Assembly: GCF_039543205.1 (NCBI RefSeq)
Contig: NZ_BAABJH010000001.1
Coordinates: 868,001-932,000, forward strand
Origin: Flaviramulus_B aquimarinus
GTDB lineage: Bacteria > Bacteroidota > Bacteroidia > Flavobacteriales > Flavobacteriaceae
Direction of reading: 5' to 3'
Length of the DNA stretch: 64,000 nt
Below the pieces are notes generated by a model. The model was given only the letters and a program-made list of their open reading frames with translations, was not told the DNA's origin and searched no databases. The position numbers were made by a program, and so were the translations under genes. Of the stretch, positions 42,980 through 52,063 are shown one piece after another. Position 1 is the stretch's first letter, and each line of letters starts with the position of its first letter.

Positions 42980-43167
42980 AAAACCTTTAAACGAAAGCTC
43001 AAAATATTTTAATTTTAATTTTAAAGTAATATCATACAGCGCTTTTATTGGTTAGACCATAACTAACAAGTATTTACTTTAAGGCTTAAGTCCTGAGTTC
43101 TCAATAGAGAGTGTCTTACAAAAGCCTAATTTGTGTCCTTATCTAAATTCAGGGCACTCAAAATTAT
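42980..43167. other. Gene-free stretch after the multi-hairpin element
   Basis: I find no coding frame or RNA gene here. It is A/T-rich and leads to the secDF terminator. With the element before it, the gap between the GNAT and secDF genes is about 350 bp. Confidence 0.6.
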
Positions 43168-43200
43168 AAAAAAAGCCTATCAACATAAAGTCGATAGGCT
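43168..43200 (-). terminator. Terminator of secDF
   Basis: AGCCTATC and GATAGGCT form an 8-bp stem; on the minus strand it is followed by seven T. It is a strong intrinsic terminator 28 bp after the secDF stop. Confidence 0.85.
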
Positions 43201-43228
43201 TCCTAAAAGAAAAAATTTTGAGTTAGTC

Positions 43229-46216
43229 TTACTTCTTCTTCTTTTCTTCTAATTTATTTACGGTATCATACATTACTGGTGTTGCAATAAACAACGATGA
43301 ATATGTACCAACAATAACACCTACTATTAAAGCAAACATAAACCCTCTAATAGAATCACCTCCAAAAATAAAGATGGCCAATAATACCACTAATGTTGTT
43401 AATGATGTATTTAATGTTCTACTTAATGTACTGCTTAATGATGAGTTTACAACTTTATCGAACTTCCAAGAGGTATGCTCGTTAAAGAACTCACGAATTC
43501 TATCGAAAACAACCACTGTATCATTTAACGAGTAACCAATTACGGTTAATATTGCTGCTATAAATGCTTGGTTTATTTCCATATTAAATGGCATAAGCTT
43601 GTATGTTAAAGAGAACACGCCTAATACAATTAGCACATCATGGAATACCGCTGCAACGGCTCCTAATGAATATTGCCATTTCTTAAAACGAATCAAGATA
43701 TATAAGAATACCACAATTAAAGATCCTAATACCGCCCAAACTGATGCTTGCTTAATATCATCAGCAATGGTTGGAGATACCTTATAGGATTCTAATAAAC
43801 CAACTTGTTTATTTTCGTCGTTTAAATCTAAAAAAGCTTCATAAGACACACCTTCTAAATACGGCACAAGTCCATCATATAACGCTCTTCTAATTTCTTC
43901 ATCTACTTCAGCACCTGTTTCATTTACTTTATATTTGGTAGTAATTTTTAATTGATTGGCATCGCCAAATGTTTTAGCATCTGCGCTACCAAAAATCTCT
44001 GGCTTAGACAATACATTTGTAATTTCAGAAGCACTAATATCTTGCGCAAAACGCACTTGATATGTTCTACCTCCAACAAAATCGACACCTTGATCTAAGC
44101 TGTTTGTAAATAAAGACCCTAAACTTAACAGAATAAAAGCACCAGAAATTATATAAGCCACTTTACGTTTCTTTAAGAACTCGATATTTATATTTCTGAA
44201 AAGATTTTTAGTAATTCCTGTAGAGAAGTCTAATTTACCGCCTCTGTTTGTATACCAGTCTATTAATAATCTAGTAATAAAAATAGCAGTAAATAAGGAT
44301 GTTGCAATACCAATTAATAAAGTCGTTGCAAATCCTTTAATTGGCCCTGTACCAAATATGAATAAAATTAAAGCGGTTAAACCTGTTGTAATATTTGCAT
44401 CTAAAATAGACGATAAGGCGTTACTAAATCCATCTTTTATAGCATCTACTTGGCCTTTTCCTTTAGCTAATTCTTCTCGAATACGCTCAAAAATAAGCAC
44501 GTTTGCATCCACCGACATACCAATGGTTAATACTATACCTGCAATACCAGGTAACGTTAACACGGCTCCTAAACCTGACAAAATACCAAAGATCAATAAT
44601 AGGTTTAATAGCATAGCAATATCTGCAAAGCCACCTACTTTTCCGTAGTAAAAAATCATCCATAGCAATACTAAAGCTAAAGCAATTAAGAATGACATGG
44701 TTCCACTTTCAATAGCTTCTTTACCTAATGATGGTCCAACAACTTCACTAGATATAATATCTGCTGAAGCTGGCAATTTACCAGCACGTAATACGTTTGC
44801 TAAATCGATAGCTTCATTTAAAGTAAAATCTCCAGAAATAGAAGAACTTCCTCCCGCAATAGGACCTGTTGTAACTCCAGGCGCAGAATACACAATGTTA
44901 TCTAAAACAATAGCAATTTGACTTCCTTGCGAATACGCTTTACCAGTCATTTCTTCCCAAATCTTGGCGCCTTTTGCATTCATTTGCATGGATACTTCAG
45001 ACTTTCCTGTTGGTCCAAATTGGTTACGGGCATCTGTTACTACCGCACCACTTAACTGTGGTACGTTTTCTCTATTACCAACTAACGCATATAGATCCAC
45101 TAGTTCGCTATCCTTTTCTGGCTTACCAAAAACAAACTTTGCATAACGTTGTTCTGCAGAAAGTAAAGCTCTTACTTCTGGTTTGTTTAAATAGTCCAGT
45201 ACGGTTTCTTTATCTTTAATTTCAAATCTTGCAATTACTGGCCCTCCAGGGTAACCTGGTCCTCGGAACAACTCAAAAATTGGATTTACTGTTGCAACTG
45301 CTGTAGAATCTGTTTCTGCATCACCTAATAAATCATCTATTTGAGAATCTTGAGCATCTTCTTCATCTTGAGGCTCTTCTTCTGTAGCTGTTTTTGCTTC
45401 AACAATATCTTTTAAAATGGTATTAGCTTGTGATAAAAACGTAGAAAACTGTTCGCCTTTATATGCATCCCAAAATTCTAATTGCGCTGTACTTTGTAAT
45501 AATCCTGTAGCACGTTCTACATCTTTAACACCCGGTAATTCAACTAAAATACGACCAGATGTCCCTAAACGTTGTATGTTAGGCGATGTTACTCCAAACT
45601 CATCAATACGCTTACGCAATACTTCAAAAGCAGAAACAATAGACTCATCAATCTTGGTTTCGATAACTTCTTTAACATCTTCATCAGACATGCTTCCGTC
45701 AATCTCGCCGTCAAGGGCTTTAGTATAAAATATATCTGGCGATGCTAATTTTGTATCGCCTTTAATTGCATCAAACGCGACGAAGAAATCTTCTAGATAT
45801 GTATTTTGACTGTTTTTTTGAAGTTCTGTAGCATCATCTAAAGCTTTATTAAATACAGGTTCATTTGTATTATTAGCTAATCCTTTTAAAATGTCTTTTA
45901 CAGAGACTTGAAGAATAACGTTAATACCCCCTTTTAAATCTAAACCAAGATTCATGGCTTTTTGTTTCACTTCGTTATAAGTGAATTTTGCAACACCAAT
46001 ATTATAAACGGTATCGGTTGCTTTTTCTTGAAGATAGTTAGCTTCTTCTTGACTTCGTAGAGCACGATAATTATCTTCTGTTTCTGGAATTTTACTAATT
46101 GCTATTTCCTCAGCTTCTTTTTCAATTTGGCTTGATTTAAATGAGAAAGACAGTTGGTAAATACTTACTAGTCCAAATAATATGGCAAATAGTTTTACTA
46201 ATCCTTTGTTTTGCAT
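43229..46216 (-). CDS. secDF: Protein translocase subunit SecDF (fused)
   Basis: A 995-residue fusion of SecD and SecF, the usual form in Bacteroidetes. SecD part: one N-terminal helix, DLKGGINVILQV, the periplasmic P1 region with LRKRIDEFGV and IQRLGTSGRILVELPGVKD, then GMSVDANVLIFERIREEL in the first transmembrane block. SecF part (after about residue 680): DFVGGRTYQVRF and GYSLNDTVVVFDRIREFF. It uses the proton gradient to complete export through SecYEG. The region of about 275-310 is acidic and low-complexity (EEEPQDEEDAQDSQIDD), an insertion in P1. Confidence 0.96.
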   Translation of the reverse strand: MQNKGLVKLFAILFGLVSIYQLSFSFKSSQIEKEAEEIAISKIPETEDNYRALRSQEEANYLQEKATDTVYNIGVAKFTYNEVKQKAMNLGLDLKGGINVILQVSVKDILKGLANNTNEPVFNKALDDATELQKNSQNTYLEDFFVAFDAIKGDTKLASPDIFYTKALDGEIDGSMSDEDVKEVIETKIDESIVSAFEVLRKRIDEFGVTSPNIQRLGTSGRILVELPGVKDVERATGLLQSTAQLEFWDAYKGEQFSTFLSQANTILKDIVEAKTATEEEPQDEEDAQDSQIDDLLGDAETDSTAVATVNPIFELFRGPGYPGGPVIARFEIKDKETVLDYLNKPEVRALLSAEQRYAKFVFGKPEKDSELVDLYALVGNRENVPQLSGAVVTDARNQFGPTGKSEVSMQMNAKGAKIWEEMTGKAYSQGSQIAIVLDNIVYSAPGVTTGPIAGGSSSISGDFTLNEAIDLANVLRAGKLPASADIISSEVVGPSLGKEAIESGTMSFLIALALVLLWMIFYYGKVGGFADIAMLLNLLLIFGILSGLGAVLTLPGIAGIVLTIGMSVDANVLIFERIREELAKGKGQVDAIKDGFSNALSSILDANITTGLTALILFIFGTGPIKGFATTLLIGIATSLFTAIFITRLLIDWYTNRGGKLDFSTGITKNLFRNINIEFLKKRKVAYIISGAFILLSLGSLFTNSLDQGVDFVGGRTYQVRFAQDISASEITNVLSKPEIFGSADAKTFGDANQLKITTKYKVNETGAEVDEEIRRALYDGLVPYLEGVSYEAFLDLNDENKQVGLLESYKVSPTIADDIKQASVWAVLGSLIVVFLYILIRFKKWQYSLGAVAAVFHDVLIVLGVFSLTYKLMPFNMEINQAFIAAILTVIGYSLNDTVVVFDRIREFFNEHTSWKFDKVVNSSLSSTLSRTLNTSLTTLVVLLAIFIFGGDSIRGFMFALIVGVIVGTYSSLFIATPVMYDTVNKLEEKKKK

Positions 46217-46248
46217 TGTTGTATTTTTTTGTAGTCAAATTATTTTAT

Positions 46249-46274
46249 CCTGAAATTTCAGGCGAGCAAATATA
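46249..46274 (-). promoter_or_regulatory. secDF promoter -7 box and palindrome at the start site
   Basis: CAAATATA (46267-46274) reads TATATTTG on the minus strand. The predicted transcript start falls at the edge of the perfect palindrome CCTGAAATTTCAGG (46249-46262), which might be an operator or a 5' stem. Confidence 0.5.
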
Positions 46275-46444
46275 AAATTTACCGTATGATTTGACAATTT
46301 TTATTTTTTGAATATGATTTTATAGGATTTTCATTAATCATGAAATCTATAATTAAAATGTAAAAAGTATTTTGGAATGTTTGAATAGCCTAGTTTTTTG
46401 TTGAAGTCACCATATTTTACATCAAAAAAAAGGCATACATACCT

Positions 46445-47062
46445 TTAGCAAATAGGTCCTGCTCTAACTTCGGGTATACTATGTAATGGGGCTGCTATTT
46501 GTAGCGTAATATTTCTACGGATTTTATAAGCAACCTGCACTAGATTATCTTCATAGCCATAACCTACATGATCTATAGCGTGATAATTGGGATCTAAAAA
46601 CCGATCACTTTTTGGTTCAAACTCTAAGGTAAATGTACCATCTAAGTCCCAACCAGAATCTTGTCCCTTTTGTATTTCGTAAACATCAAGATTATAACCA
46701 ATGCTCCCTTTTTTTTTGGGAAAATCTGATGATTCCTCGTCTTGTGTTTGAGACTTAATATGAAGCGTTAAACTATTTTCTTTTGAAAATATTCTTTTTA
46801 TACTTGCAATACCAGCATCACTATAATACGTTATTTTTAATGTACCATTTTCCAGTGAAAGTACTTGGATGTTTTGGGCTCCTATACTTTGCAACTGACG
46901 CTTAACAAGAGTTACTGTATTTTCAGCATCTTTAGATGTTAAGTCAACATCTTCAAACTGCAATACAATTTCTTGATTAGGCTCCGATATTTTCTGCTGT
47001 AAAACAACACCAAATAAAGTAAGACTAAAAATTAAAATGCTAATGCTCCATCTTGCAATCAT
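46445..47062 (-). CDS. Conserved hypothetical exported protein next to secDF
   Basis: A 205-residue protein with an N-terminal hydrophobic segment (WSISILIFSLTLFGVVL). Its middle resembles in outline the P1 beta-alpha-beta module of SecD: VTLVKRQLQSIGAQNIQVLS, then NGTLKITYY and SLTLHIKS. I do not recognise a family. It lies between mdh and secDF on the same strand but has its own promoter-like -7 box at 47067-47074, only four bases before the ATG. The function may concern secretion, by position only. Confidence 0.6.
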   Translation of the reverse strand: MIARWSISILIFSLTLFGVVLQQKISEPNQEIVLQFEDVDLTSKDAENTVTLVKRQLQSIGAQNIQVLSLENGTLKITYYSDAGIASIKRIFSKENSLTLHIKSQTQDEESSDFPKKKGSIGYNLDVYEIQKGQDSGWDLDGTFTLEFEPKSDRFLDPNYHAIDHVGYGYEDNLVQVAYKIRRNITLQIAAPLHSIPEVRAGPIC

Positions 47063-47066
47063 GCGC

Positions 47067-47074
47067 CAAATATA
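47067..47074 (-). promoter_or_regulatory. -7 box immediately before the hypothetical gene
   Basis: CAAATATA reads TATATTTG on the minus strand. Only four bases separate it from the ATG at 47062, so the mRNA would be leaderless. Confidence 0.5.
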
Positions 47075-47081
47075 AAAAAAT

Positions 47082-47105
47082 AAAGACTGTATTGCTACAG
47101 TCTTT
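47082..47105 (-). terminator. Terminator of mdh
   Basis: AAAGACTGTA-TTGC-TACAGTCTTT is a perfect 10-bp stem followed on the minus strand by a T-rich run. Confidence 0.85.
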
Positions 47106-47135
47106 ATATAAATATCATTTTTAAGGTATTTAGCC

Positions 47136-48062
47136 CTATACGTCTAATAATCCATTAGTTTTTCTAACCCCTTCAGCACTGGTTTGCATATGTGCTTTTT
47201 CAGCGTCGCTTAAAGGAACATCAACTATTTTTTCAATACCATTTTTACCTAAAATAACAGGAACACCAATACAAATATCATTTAATCCATATTCACCTTC
47301 TAAGAAGGTAGAACATGGGAACATTTTCTTTTGGTCGCAGGCAATAGCCTGGACTAAACCACTAACAGCGGCTCCTGGAGCATACCATGCTGAAGTTCCT
47401 AAGAGTTTTGTAAGTGTTGCACCTCCAACTTTGGTGTCTGCTGCAACTTGCTCTAATCGGTCTTCACTTAAAAATTCAGAAGCTTTTATACTATTTCTAG
47501 TCGCATGACTTGTTAATGGCACCATACCAGTATCACTATGTCCGCCAATTACCATACCATCAATATCGCTAATAGGAGCTTCCATAGCTTCTGCTAATCT
47601 GTATTTAAAACGTGCTGAATCTAAAGCACCGCCCATACCAATAATTCTATGCTTAGGCAAATCAAGAGTTTTATGTGCTAAATAGGTCATCGTATCCATT
47701 GGATTACTAACAACAATAAGAACCATATTTGGGGAATGCTCAAGCAAACTTGAAGATACCGATTTTACAATTCCTGCATTTATACCTATTAATTCCTCAC
47801 GGGTCATTCCTGGTTTACGAGGAATACCAGAAGTAATAACACAAATATCGCTGTTTGCTGTTTTGCTATAATCGTTTGTAATTCCAGTTATTTTAGTATC
47901 AAAACCATTTAATGATGCACATTGCATTAAATCCATGGCTTTTCCTTCTGCATAGCCTTCTTTGATATCTAACAATACAACTTCTGAGGCAAAATCTTTA
48001 ATGGCAATGTATTCTGCGCAACTTGCACCTACTGCCCCTGCTCCTACTACGGTTACTTTCAT
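47136..48062 (-). CDS. mdh: Malate dehydrogenase
   Basis: A 308-residue LDH/MDH-fold enzyme of the TCA cycle. The NAD site is VVGAGAVGASCAEYIA, the substrate-binding Arg is in SGIPRKPGMTREEL, and the catalytic His is in IGGHSDTGMVPL. The Arg at the RFKYRL segment also fits malate specificity. It is a single-gene unit with a strong terminator. No anomalies. Confidence 0.96.
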   Translation of the reverse strand: MKVTVVGAGAVGASCAEYIAIKDFASEVVLLDIKEGYAEGKAMDLMQCASLNGFDTKITGITNDYSKTANSDICVITSGIPRKPGMTREELIGINAGIVKSVSSSLLEHSPNMVLIVVSNPMDTMTYLAHKTLDLPKHRIIGMGGALDSARFKYRLAEAMEAPISDIDGMVIGGHSDTGMVPLTSHATRNSIKASEFLSEDRLEQVAADTKVGGATLTKLLGTSAWYAPGAAVSGLVQAIACDQKKMFPCSTFLEGEYGLNDICIGVPVILGKNGIEKIVDVPLSDAEKAHMQTSAEGVRKTNGLLDV

Positions 48063-48227
48063 TTTTTAATTATTTTTATTAGTATTTAATTTATTCTAAT
48101 TCACTAGGCAAAATTCATTATAAAATCAAATAATTTATATGATTTATGTCATGAACTTTTATTAATTTTTATCAAAAAAATCATATAAATTAACTCCCGC
48201 TAAATTACAAATTAAAACACTGTAAAT

Positions 48228-48262
48228 AAAAAAAGTACAAGACAAAATCCTGTACTTTTTTA
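48228..48262 (-). terminator. Terminator of the DUF6588-like gene
   Basis: AAAAGTACA and TGTACTTTT form a 9-bp stem with an 11-base loop and a T run on the minus strand, about 58 bp after the stop at 48320. Confidence 0.8.
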
Positions 48263-48319
48263 AACAAAAATTAAATATAACTAACTAAAACTAAACAATT
48301 AATTCTTAAAAATATTTTA

Positions 48320-49336
48320 TTATCTAAAACCAAAATGGATACCTAATGAAAAGGCATTAAATTCTGATAGATGATATTCTGCATTAAGTCTAAAAAAACC
48401 TAACTTTAATTTTGTTCCTAAGGTTCCTCTTAATGAGGACACTTCGCTTGATACTGAAAAAGGGTCGATGATTGGTTGAGCTGTTATTCCTCCATTTGTT
48501 ACACGGTATGTTCCTAATAAATTAGATTCCGATTTACCTTTAATATACCCTAAACCACCATAAAAGTTAATTACTGGCAATTTAGTTGAAGCAATTAATT
48601 GTAACAACCAAGTATTTGTATCATTATCAATACGCTGGTTTTCGCCTTGTATTCCTGATGATTCTGTCAAATCATATTCGCCATTTAAGTGTGTATAAGC
48701 TACTAAACCAGAAATAGCAACTGGCAACAATTTATCTGCAGGCAACCACTTTGTAACTTCAAATTGCACACCTGCTCCATACATGCTTAAACTAACATCA
48801 TCTGTATCAATTTTTGGTACAAAACGAGCTTTTAATTCTATGCCTTTTACAAGACCTAAAGCACCTTGTATAAAAGCTGTAGGCAGTAAATTAGCACTAC
48901 TGTTACCAATACCGTTTGGCAGTTCTATGGTTTCTGTTAGATTTCCAAAAATGGGGTCTTCATACTCTATTTCTATAAAAATAGCGGGATCATTTTCTCC
49001 TAGAACAGATGAAACTGTTTTTGAAGGTGAATTATCTGGGAATGAAATATTATTATAATTGGCAGTGTTTAAATTAAATATTTTGTTTTCATTTTTAACA
49101 GATGAAGCATTAACGATAACTGAAATTTCAAAACCTCCTAATGGTTTAGCATCTGCAGTATTAAACCAATTGGCATTCATACTGTGCATTAAACCATTTG
49201 TACCAGGTGCTAAATAATCATTAGTAAATCGTTCTGCATCTTCTACACCAGCGGCAAGAAGTGCATCAATATCGTTCTGTGCTTTTAAAGTTATTGTTAC
49301 TAAACAAAGCAACACTAGGATGGTTAACTTTTTCAT
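48320..49336 (-). CDS. Outer-membrane-like beta protein (DUF6588-like)
   Basis: A 338-residue protein with a signal peptide (KKLTILVLLCLVTITLKAQ). The body is rich in alternating beta strands (FEISVIVNASSVKNENKIF, VQFEVTKWLPADKLLP, AISGLVAYTHLNG) and ends in FSLGIHFGFR, an aromatic C terminus typical of outer-membrane barrels. I recall it as DUF6588. The LLAAGVEDAERFTNDYLAPG start is characteristic. Function unknown; a small porin-like barrel is likely. Confidence 0.75.
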   Translation of the reverse strand: MKKLTILVLLCLVTITLKAQNDIDALLAAGVEDAERFTNDYLAPGTNGLMHSMNANWFNTADAKPLGGFEISVIVNASSVKNENKIFNLNTANYNNISFPDNSPSKTVSSVLGENDPAIFIEIEYEDPIFGNLTETIELPNGIGNSSANLLPTAFIQGALGLVKGIELKARFVPKIDTDDVSLSMYGAGVQFEVTKWLPADKLLPVAISGLVAYTHLNGEYDLTESSGIQGENQRIDNDTNTWLLQLIASTKLPVINFYGGLGYIKGKSESNLLGTYRVTNGGITAQPIIDPFSVSSEVSSLRGTLGTKLKLGFFRLNAEYHLSEFNAFSLGIHFGFR

Positions 49337-49359
49337 TACTATAATAAATTTTGATTTTA

Positions 49360-49367
49360 CAAATATA
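49360..49367 (-). promoter_or_regulatory. -7 box of the DUF6588-like gene
   Basis: CAAATATA reads TATATTTG on the minus strand, 23 bp before the start codon. Confidence 0.5.
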
Positions 49368-49440
49368 GGAAAAAATTACATTAAATAACATTTTATCGTA
49401 AAAAAATGCTTTTAAACGATATTTTTAAAGTGTTTTATAA

Positions 49441-49475
49441 AAAAAATGGCTTTAACAAATACATGCTAAAGCCAT
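49441..49475 (-). terminator. Terminator of gyrB
   Basis: ATGGCTTTA and TAAAGCCAT form a 9-bp stem with a 12-base loop; on the minus strand a T run follows. It lies 25 bp after the gyrB stop. Confidence 0.85.
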
Positions 49476-49499
49476 CAGAATTGGTTATAACTCTTTTAT

Positions 49500-51449
49500 T
49501 TATGCATCAATATTCGCATAAATGGCATTCTTTTCAATAAAATCTCTACGTGGTGGCACTTCATCTCCCATTAGCATAGAGAAAATTCTATCCGCTTCTG
49601 TACCATTATCTATTTGAACTAAACGCATCGTTCTAAACTCAGGATTCATAGTAGTATCCCAAAGCTGTTCTGCATTCATTTCACCGAGACCTTTATAACG
49701 CTGTATTTTAGATCCATCTCCAAACTGAGCAACAATATCGTCACGTTCTTCATCAGACCAAGCATATTGTTTTTTAGCACCACGTTTTACTAAATACAAT
49801 GGTGGCGTTGCAATATATATGTGTCCATTTTCAATCAACTCTTTCATATACCTAAAGAAAAACGTTAAAATTAACGTCGCAATGTGGCTACCATCAATAT
49901 CGGCATCACACATTATTACTACTTTATGATAACGTAGCTTTGAAAGGTTTAAAGCTTTACTATCTTCCTCTGTTCCTATAGTAACACCTAATGCTGTAAA
50001 AATATTTTTAATTTCTTCGTTTTCAAAAACCTTGTGCGTCATGGCTTTTTCAACATTTAAGATTTTTCCACGAAGTGGCAAAATGGCTTGAAATGCCCTA
50101 TCACGACCTTGTTTTGCAGTTCCACCCGCCGAATCTCCCTCAACAAGGAATACTTCACATTTTGCAGGGTCTTGTTCTGAACAGTCTGATAATTTCCCTG
50201 GTAATCCGCCAATACTCATTACCGTTTTACGTTGCACCATTTCACGAGCTTTTTGGGCTGCATGACGTGCCTGTGCCGCAAGAATTACTTTCTGAACTAT
50301 GGTCTTTGCATCATCTGGATGTTCTTCTAAATAATCTGTCAACATTTCGGAAACAGCTTGACTTACTGAAGCAGACACTTCACGATTGCCCAACTTCGTT
50401 TTCGTTTGGCCCTCAAATTGTGGTTCTTGAACCTTTACTGAAATAATAGCTGTTAATCCTTCTCGGAAATCATCGCCTGCAATGTCAAACTTTAATTTAT
50501 CTAACATTCCGGAATTATCTGCAAACTTTTTTAGGGTATGTGTTAATCCACGACGAAAACCTGATAAATGTGTTCCACCTTCATGCGTGTTAATGTTATT
50601 TACATAGGAATGTAGATTTTCAGCATAAGAGGTATTGTAAATCATAGCAACTTCAACCGGCACACCATTCTTTTCTCCTTCAAATGCAATAACATCCTTC
50701 ATTAAAGGCTCGCGAGTTGCATCCAAATATTTTATAAATTCGCTTAATCCTTCTTTTGAATGAAATGTTTCGCCTTCAAATTCGCCGTCTTCTTTTTTAT
50801 TCCTTTTATCAACTAAATGAACTGTAATTCCTTTATTTAAATAAGCCAATTCACGTAAACGACTTGCCAAAGTATCATAGCTATACTCTAAGGTTTGAGT
50901 AAAAATAGTAGGATCAGGTCTAAATGTAACCGTAGTCCCTCTTTTTTCCGTTTCACCTATTTGCTTTACAGGATACAAGGATTTACCACGTTCATATTCT
51001 TGTTCATAAACATTACCATTTCTATAAACCGTAGCTTTTAAGTGTGCAGATAATGCATTCACACAACTTACACCAACACCGTGCAATCCTCCAGAAACCT
51101 TATAAGAATCTTTATCGAATTTACCACCAGCACCAATTTTGGTCATTACTACCTCAAGTGCAGACACGCCTTCTTTCTTGTGTAAATCTACAGGAATACC
51201 ACGACCATCATCTTCAGTAGTAATCGAATTATCCTCATTTATAATAACAGTAATATTGTTACAGTGCCCCGCTAAAGCCTCATCAATAGAGTTATCTACA
51301 ACCTCATAAACTAAATGGTGCAAACCACGAGTACCAACATCTCCAATATACATTGACGGGCGCATACGTACGTGCTCCATTCCTTCTAAAGCTTGAATAC
51401 TATCTGCTGAATAATTATGCTTATTAAATTCTTCTTTTGCTTCGCTCAT
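49500..51449 (-). CDS. gyrB: DNA gyrase subunit B
   Basis: A 649-residue GyrB. GHKL ATPase motifs: EVVDNSIDEALAG, DDGRGIPV and SGGLHGVGVSCVNALS. The transducer has QTKTKLGN, and the TOPRIM domain has FLVEGDSAGGTAKQGRDR and CDADIDGSHI, with QRYKGLGEMNAEQLWDTTM near the end. The length is typical of Bacteroidetes, which lack the large insertion of enterobacterial GyrB. With GyrA it introduces negative supercoils. It has a terminator-like hairpin in its own leader (see 51491-51513). Confidence 0.97.
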   Translation of the reverse strand: MSEAKEEFNKHNYSADSIQALEGMEHVRMRPSMYIGDVGTRGLHHLVYEVVDNSIDEALAGHCNNITVIINEDNSITTEDDGRGIPVDLHKKEGVSALEVVMTKIGAGGKFDKDSYKVSGGLHGVGVSCVNALSAHLKATVYRNGNVYEQEYERGKSLYPVKQIGETEKRGTTVTFRPDPTIFTQTLEYSYDTLASRLRELAYLNKGITVHLVDKRNKKEDGEFEGETFHSKEGLSEFIKYLDATREPLMKDVIAFEGEKNGVPVEVAMIYNTSYAENLHSYVNNINTHEGGTHLSGFRRGLTHTLKKFADNSGMLDKLKFDIAGDDFREGLTAIISVKVQEPQFEGQTKTKLGNREVSASVSQAVSEMLTDYLEEHPDDAKTIVQKVILAAQARHAAQKAREMVQRKTVMSIGGLPGKLSDCSEQDPAKCEVFLVEGDSAGGTAKQGRDRAFQAILPLRGKILNVEKAMTHKVFENEEIKNIFTALGVTIGTEEDSKALNLSKLRYHKVVIMCDADIDGSHIATLILTFFFRYMKELIENGHIYIATPPLYLVKRGAKKQYAWSDEERDDIVAQFGDGSKIQRYKGLGEMNAEQLWDTTMNPEFRTMRLVQIDNGTEADRIFSMLMGDEVPPRRDFIEKNAIYANIDA

Positions 51450-51490
51450 ATTCTATATTTTATCTTAATTTGAGTTTAGTTTTGTATCAC

Positions 51491-51513
51491 AAAAAAAGAT
51501 GCCGTAAAGCATC
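51491..51513 (-). promoter_or_regulatory. Terminator-like hairpin in the gyrB leader
   Basis: On the minus strand GATGC-TTTACG-GCATC is followed by seven T, between the putative -7 box at 51528-51535 and the gyrB start at 51449. It has the form of an intrinsic terminator inside the 5' leader, though the stem is only 5 bp. Confidence 0.5.
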
Positions 51514-51527
51514 ATTTTGAATACAAA

Positions 51528-51535
51528 CAAATATA
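51528..51535 (-). promoter_or_regulatory. -7 box of gyrB
   Basis: CAAATATA reads TATATTTG on the minus strand, about 79 bp before the gyrB start, giving a leader of about 70 bases. Confidence 0.5.
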
Positions 51536-51914
51536 CGAAATTCTATGCCCTTTAAAAAGCATTTTACAGCAACATTCAGATAATTATCAACATTTGTTAA
51601 TTACTAAAAACCTTCTTAAACGACCTAAAAAGCACCTTAAAATCGATTATTCGATTTTTAATCAGGTTTTCAAAATAGAAAAACCACAACATGGCTTAAA
51701 TCGCTTTTTTTAGATTCCATTTTAAAGACTATTACTTAAAAAAACCAAATAGTCTTCATTAAAAACACGATTTTGTTTCATTAATTTTTAAACATAAATA
51801 AGTGATTACCATAATTAACCTAAGAAAGTTTTAAATTAACTTTAGCTTTTTTAATAATTTGACAATATAGTATAGGATATTAGTAAAAATAGTGCATAGT
51901 CTATTTATTCTATA
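51536..51914. other. Gene-free part of the gyrB-gatC intergenic region
   Basis: I find no coding frame. It is A/T-rich, with a 9-bp perfect stem AAGACTATT/AATAGTCTT at 51725-51756 and a smaller AAATCG/CGATTT hairpin near 51640-51660. No RNA gene is recognised. Confidence 0.55.
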
Positions 51915-51922
51915 TATATTTG
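51915..51922 (+). promoter_or_regulatory. -7 box of the gat operon
   Basis: TATATTTG fits TAnnTTTG, 17 bp before the ATG of the Asn-rich leader peptide. The transcript would start near 51929 and include the whole attenuator. No clear -33 element is visible. Confidence 0.55.
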
Positions 51923-51939
51923 GCCTCAATAAACCAGTT

Positions 51940-51987
51940 ATGAAAAACAATAATAACAATAATAATTTCAATAATCCTAATTTTTAG
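51940..51987 (+). CDS. Asn-rich leader peptide of the gatC-gatA-gatB/aspS operon
   Basis: A 15-codon frame, ATG to TAG, encodes MKNNNNNNNFNNPNF: ten Asn codons (eight AAT, two AAC) with seven in a row. It lies between a promoter -7 box and a terminator hairpin, upstream of genes whose predicted product is Asn-tRNA(Asn). Such a run of regulatory codons is the mark of a leader peptide for ribosome-mediated attenuation. When Asn-tRNA(Asn) is scarce, the ribosome would stall in the Asn run. No clear ribosome binding site is visible, as is usual in this phylum. Chance occurrence in A/T-rich DNA cannot be excluded without comparison, but the fit with the operon is striking. Confidence 0.75.
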   Translation: MKNNNNNNNFNNPNF

Positions 51988-52046
51988 GATAGGAAGGTTA
52001 TTGTTTAAAAATATATGAAGCCTTCCAAATATGGAAGGCTTTTTTT
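51974..52046 (+). promoter_or_regulatory. Attenuator hairpins and terminator upstream of gatC
   Basis: Three mutually exclusive pairings can be drawn. ATCCTAA (51974-51980) pairs with TTAGGAT (51984-51990) across the end of the leader peptide. GGAAGG (51992-51997) can pair with CCTTCC (52021-52026) as an antiterminator. The same CCTTCC, extended to AGCCTTCC (52019-52026), pairs with GGAAGGCT (52033-52040), followed by seven T, as the terminator. A ribosome at the leader stop would cover GGAAGG at 51992-51997 and allow termination. One stalled on the last Asn codons of the run would mask the first arm and favour the antiterminator. Confidence 0.75.
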
Positions 52047-52063
52047 AATCTAAAAATTGAGAC

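Noticed and set aside
44358..45728. Several plus-strand frames of 60-103 codons inside secDF
   Set aside because: They are antisense to a long conserved gene and encode no recognisable domain.
51913..52046. T-box or amino-acid riboswitch upstream of gatC
   Set aside because: T-boxes are essentially not found in this phylum, no T-box motif is visible, and the leader is too short. The leader peptide explains the hairpins better.
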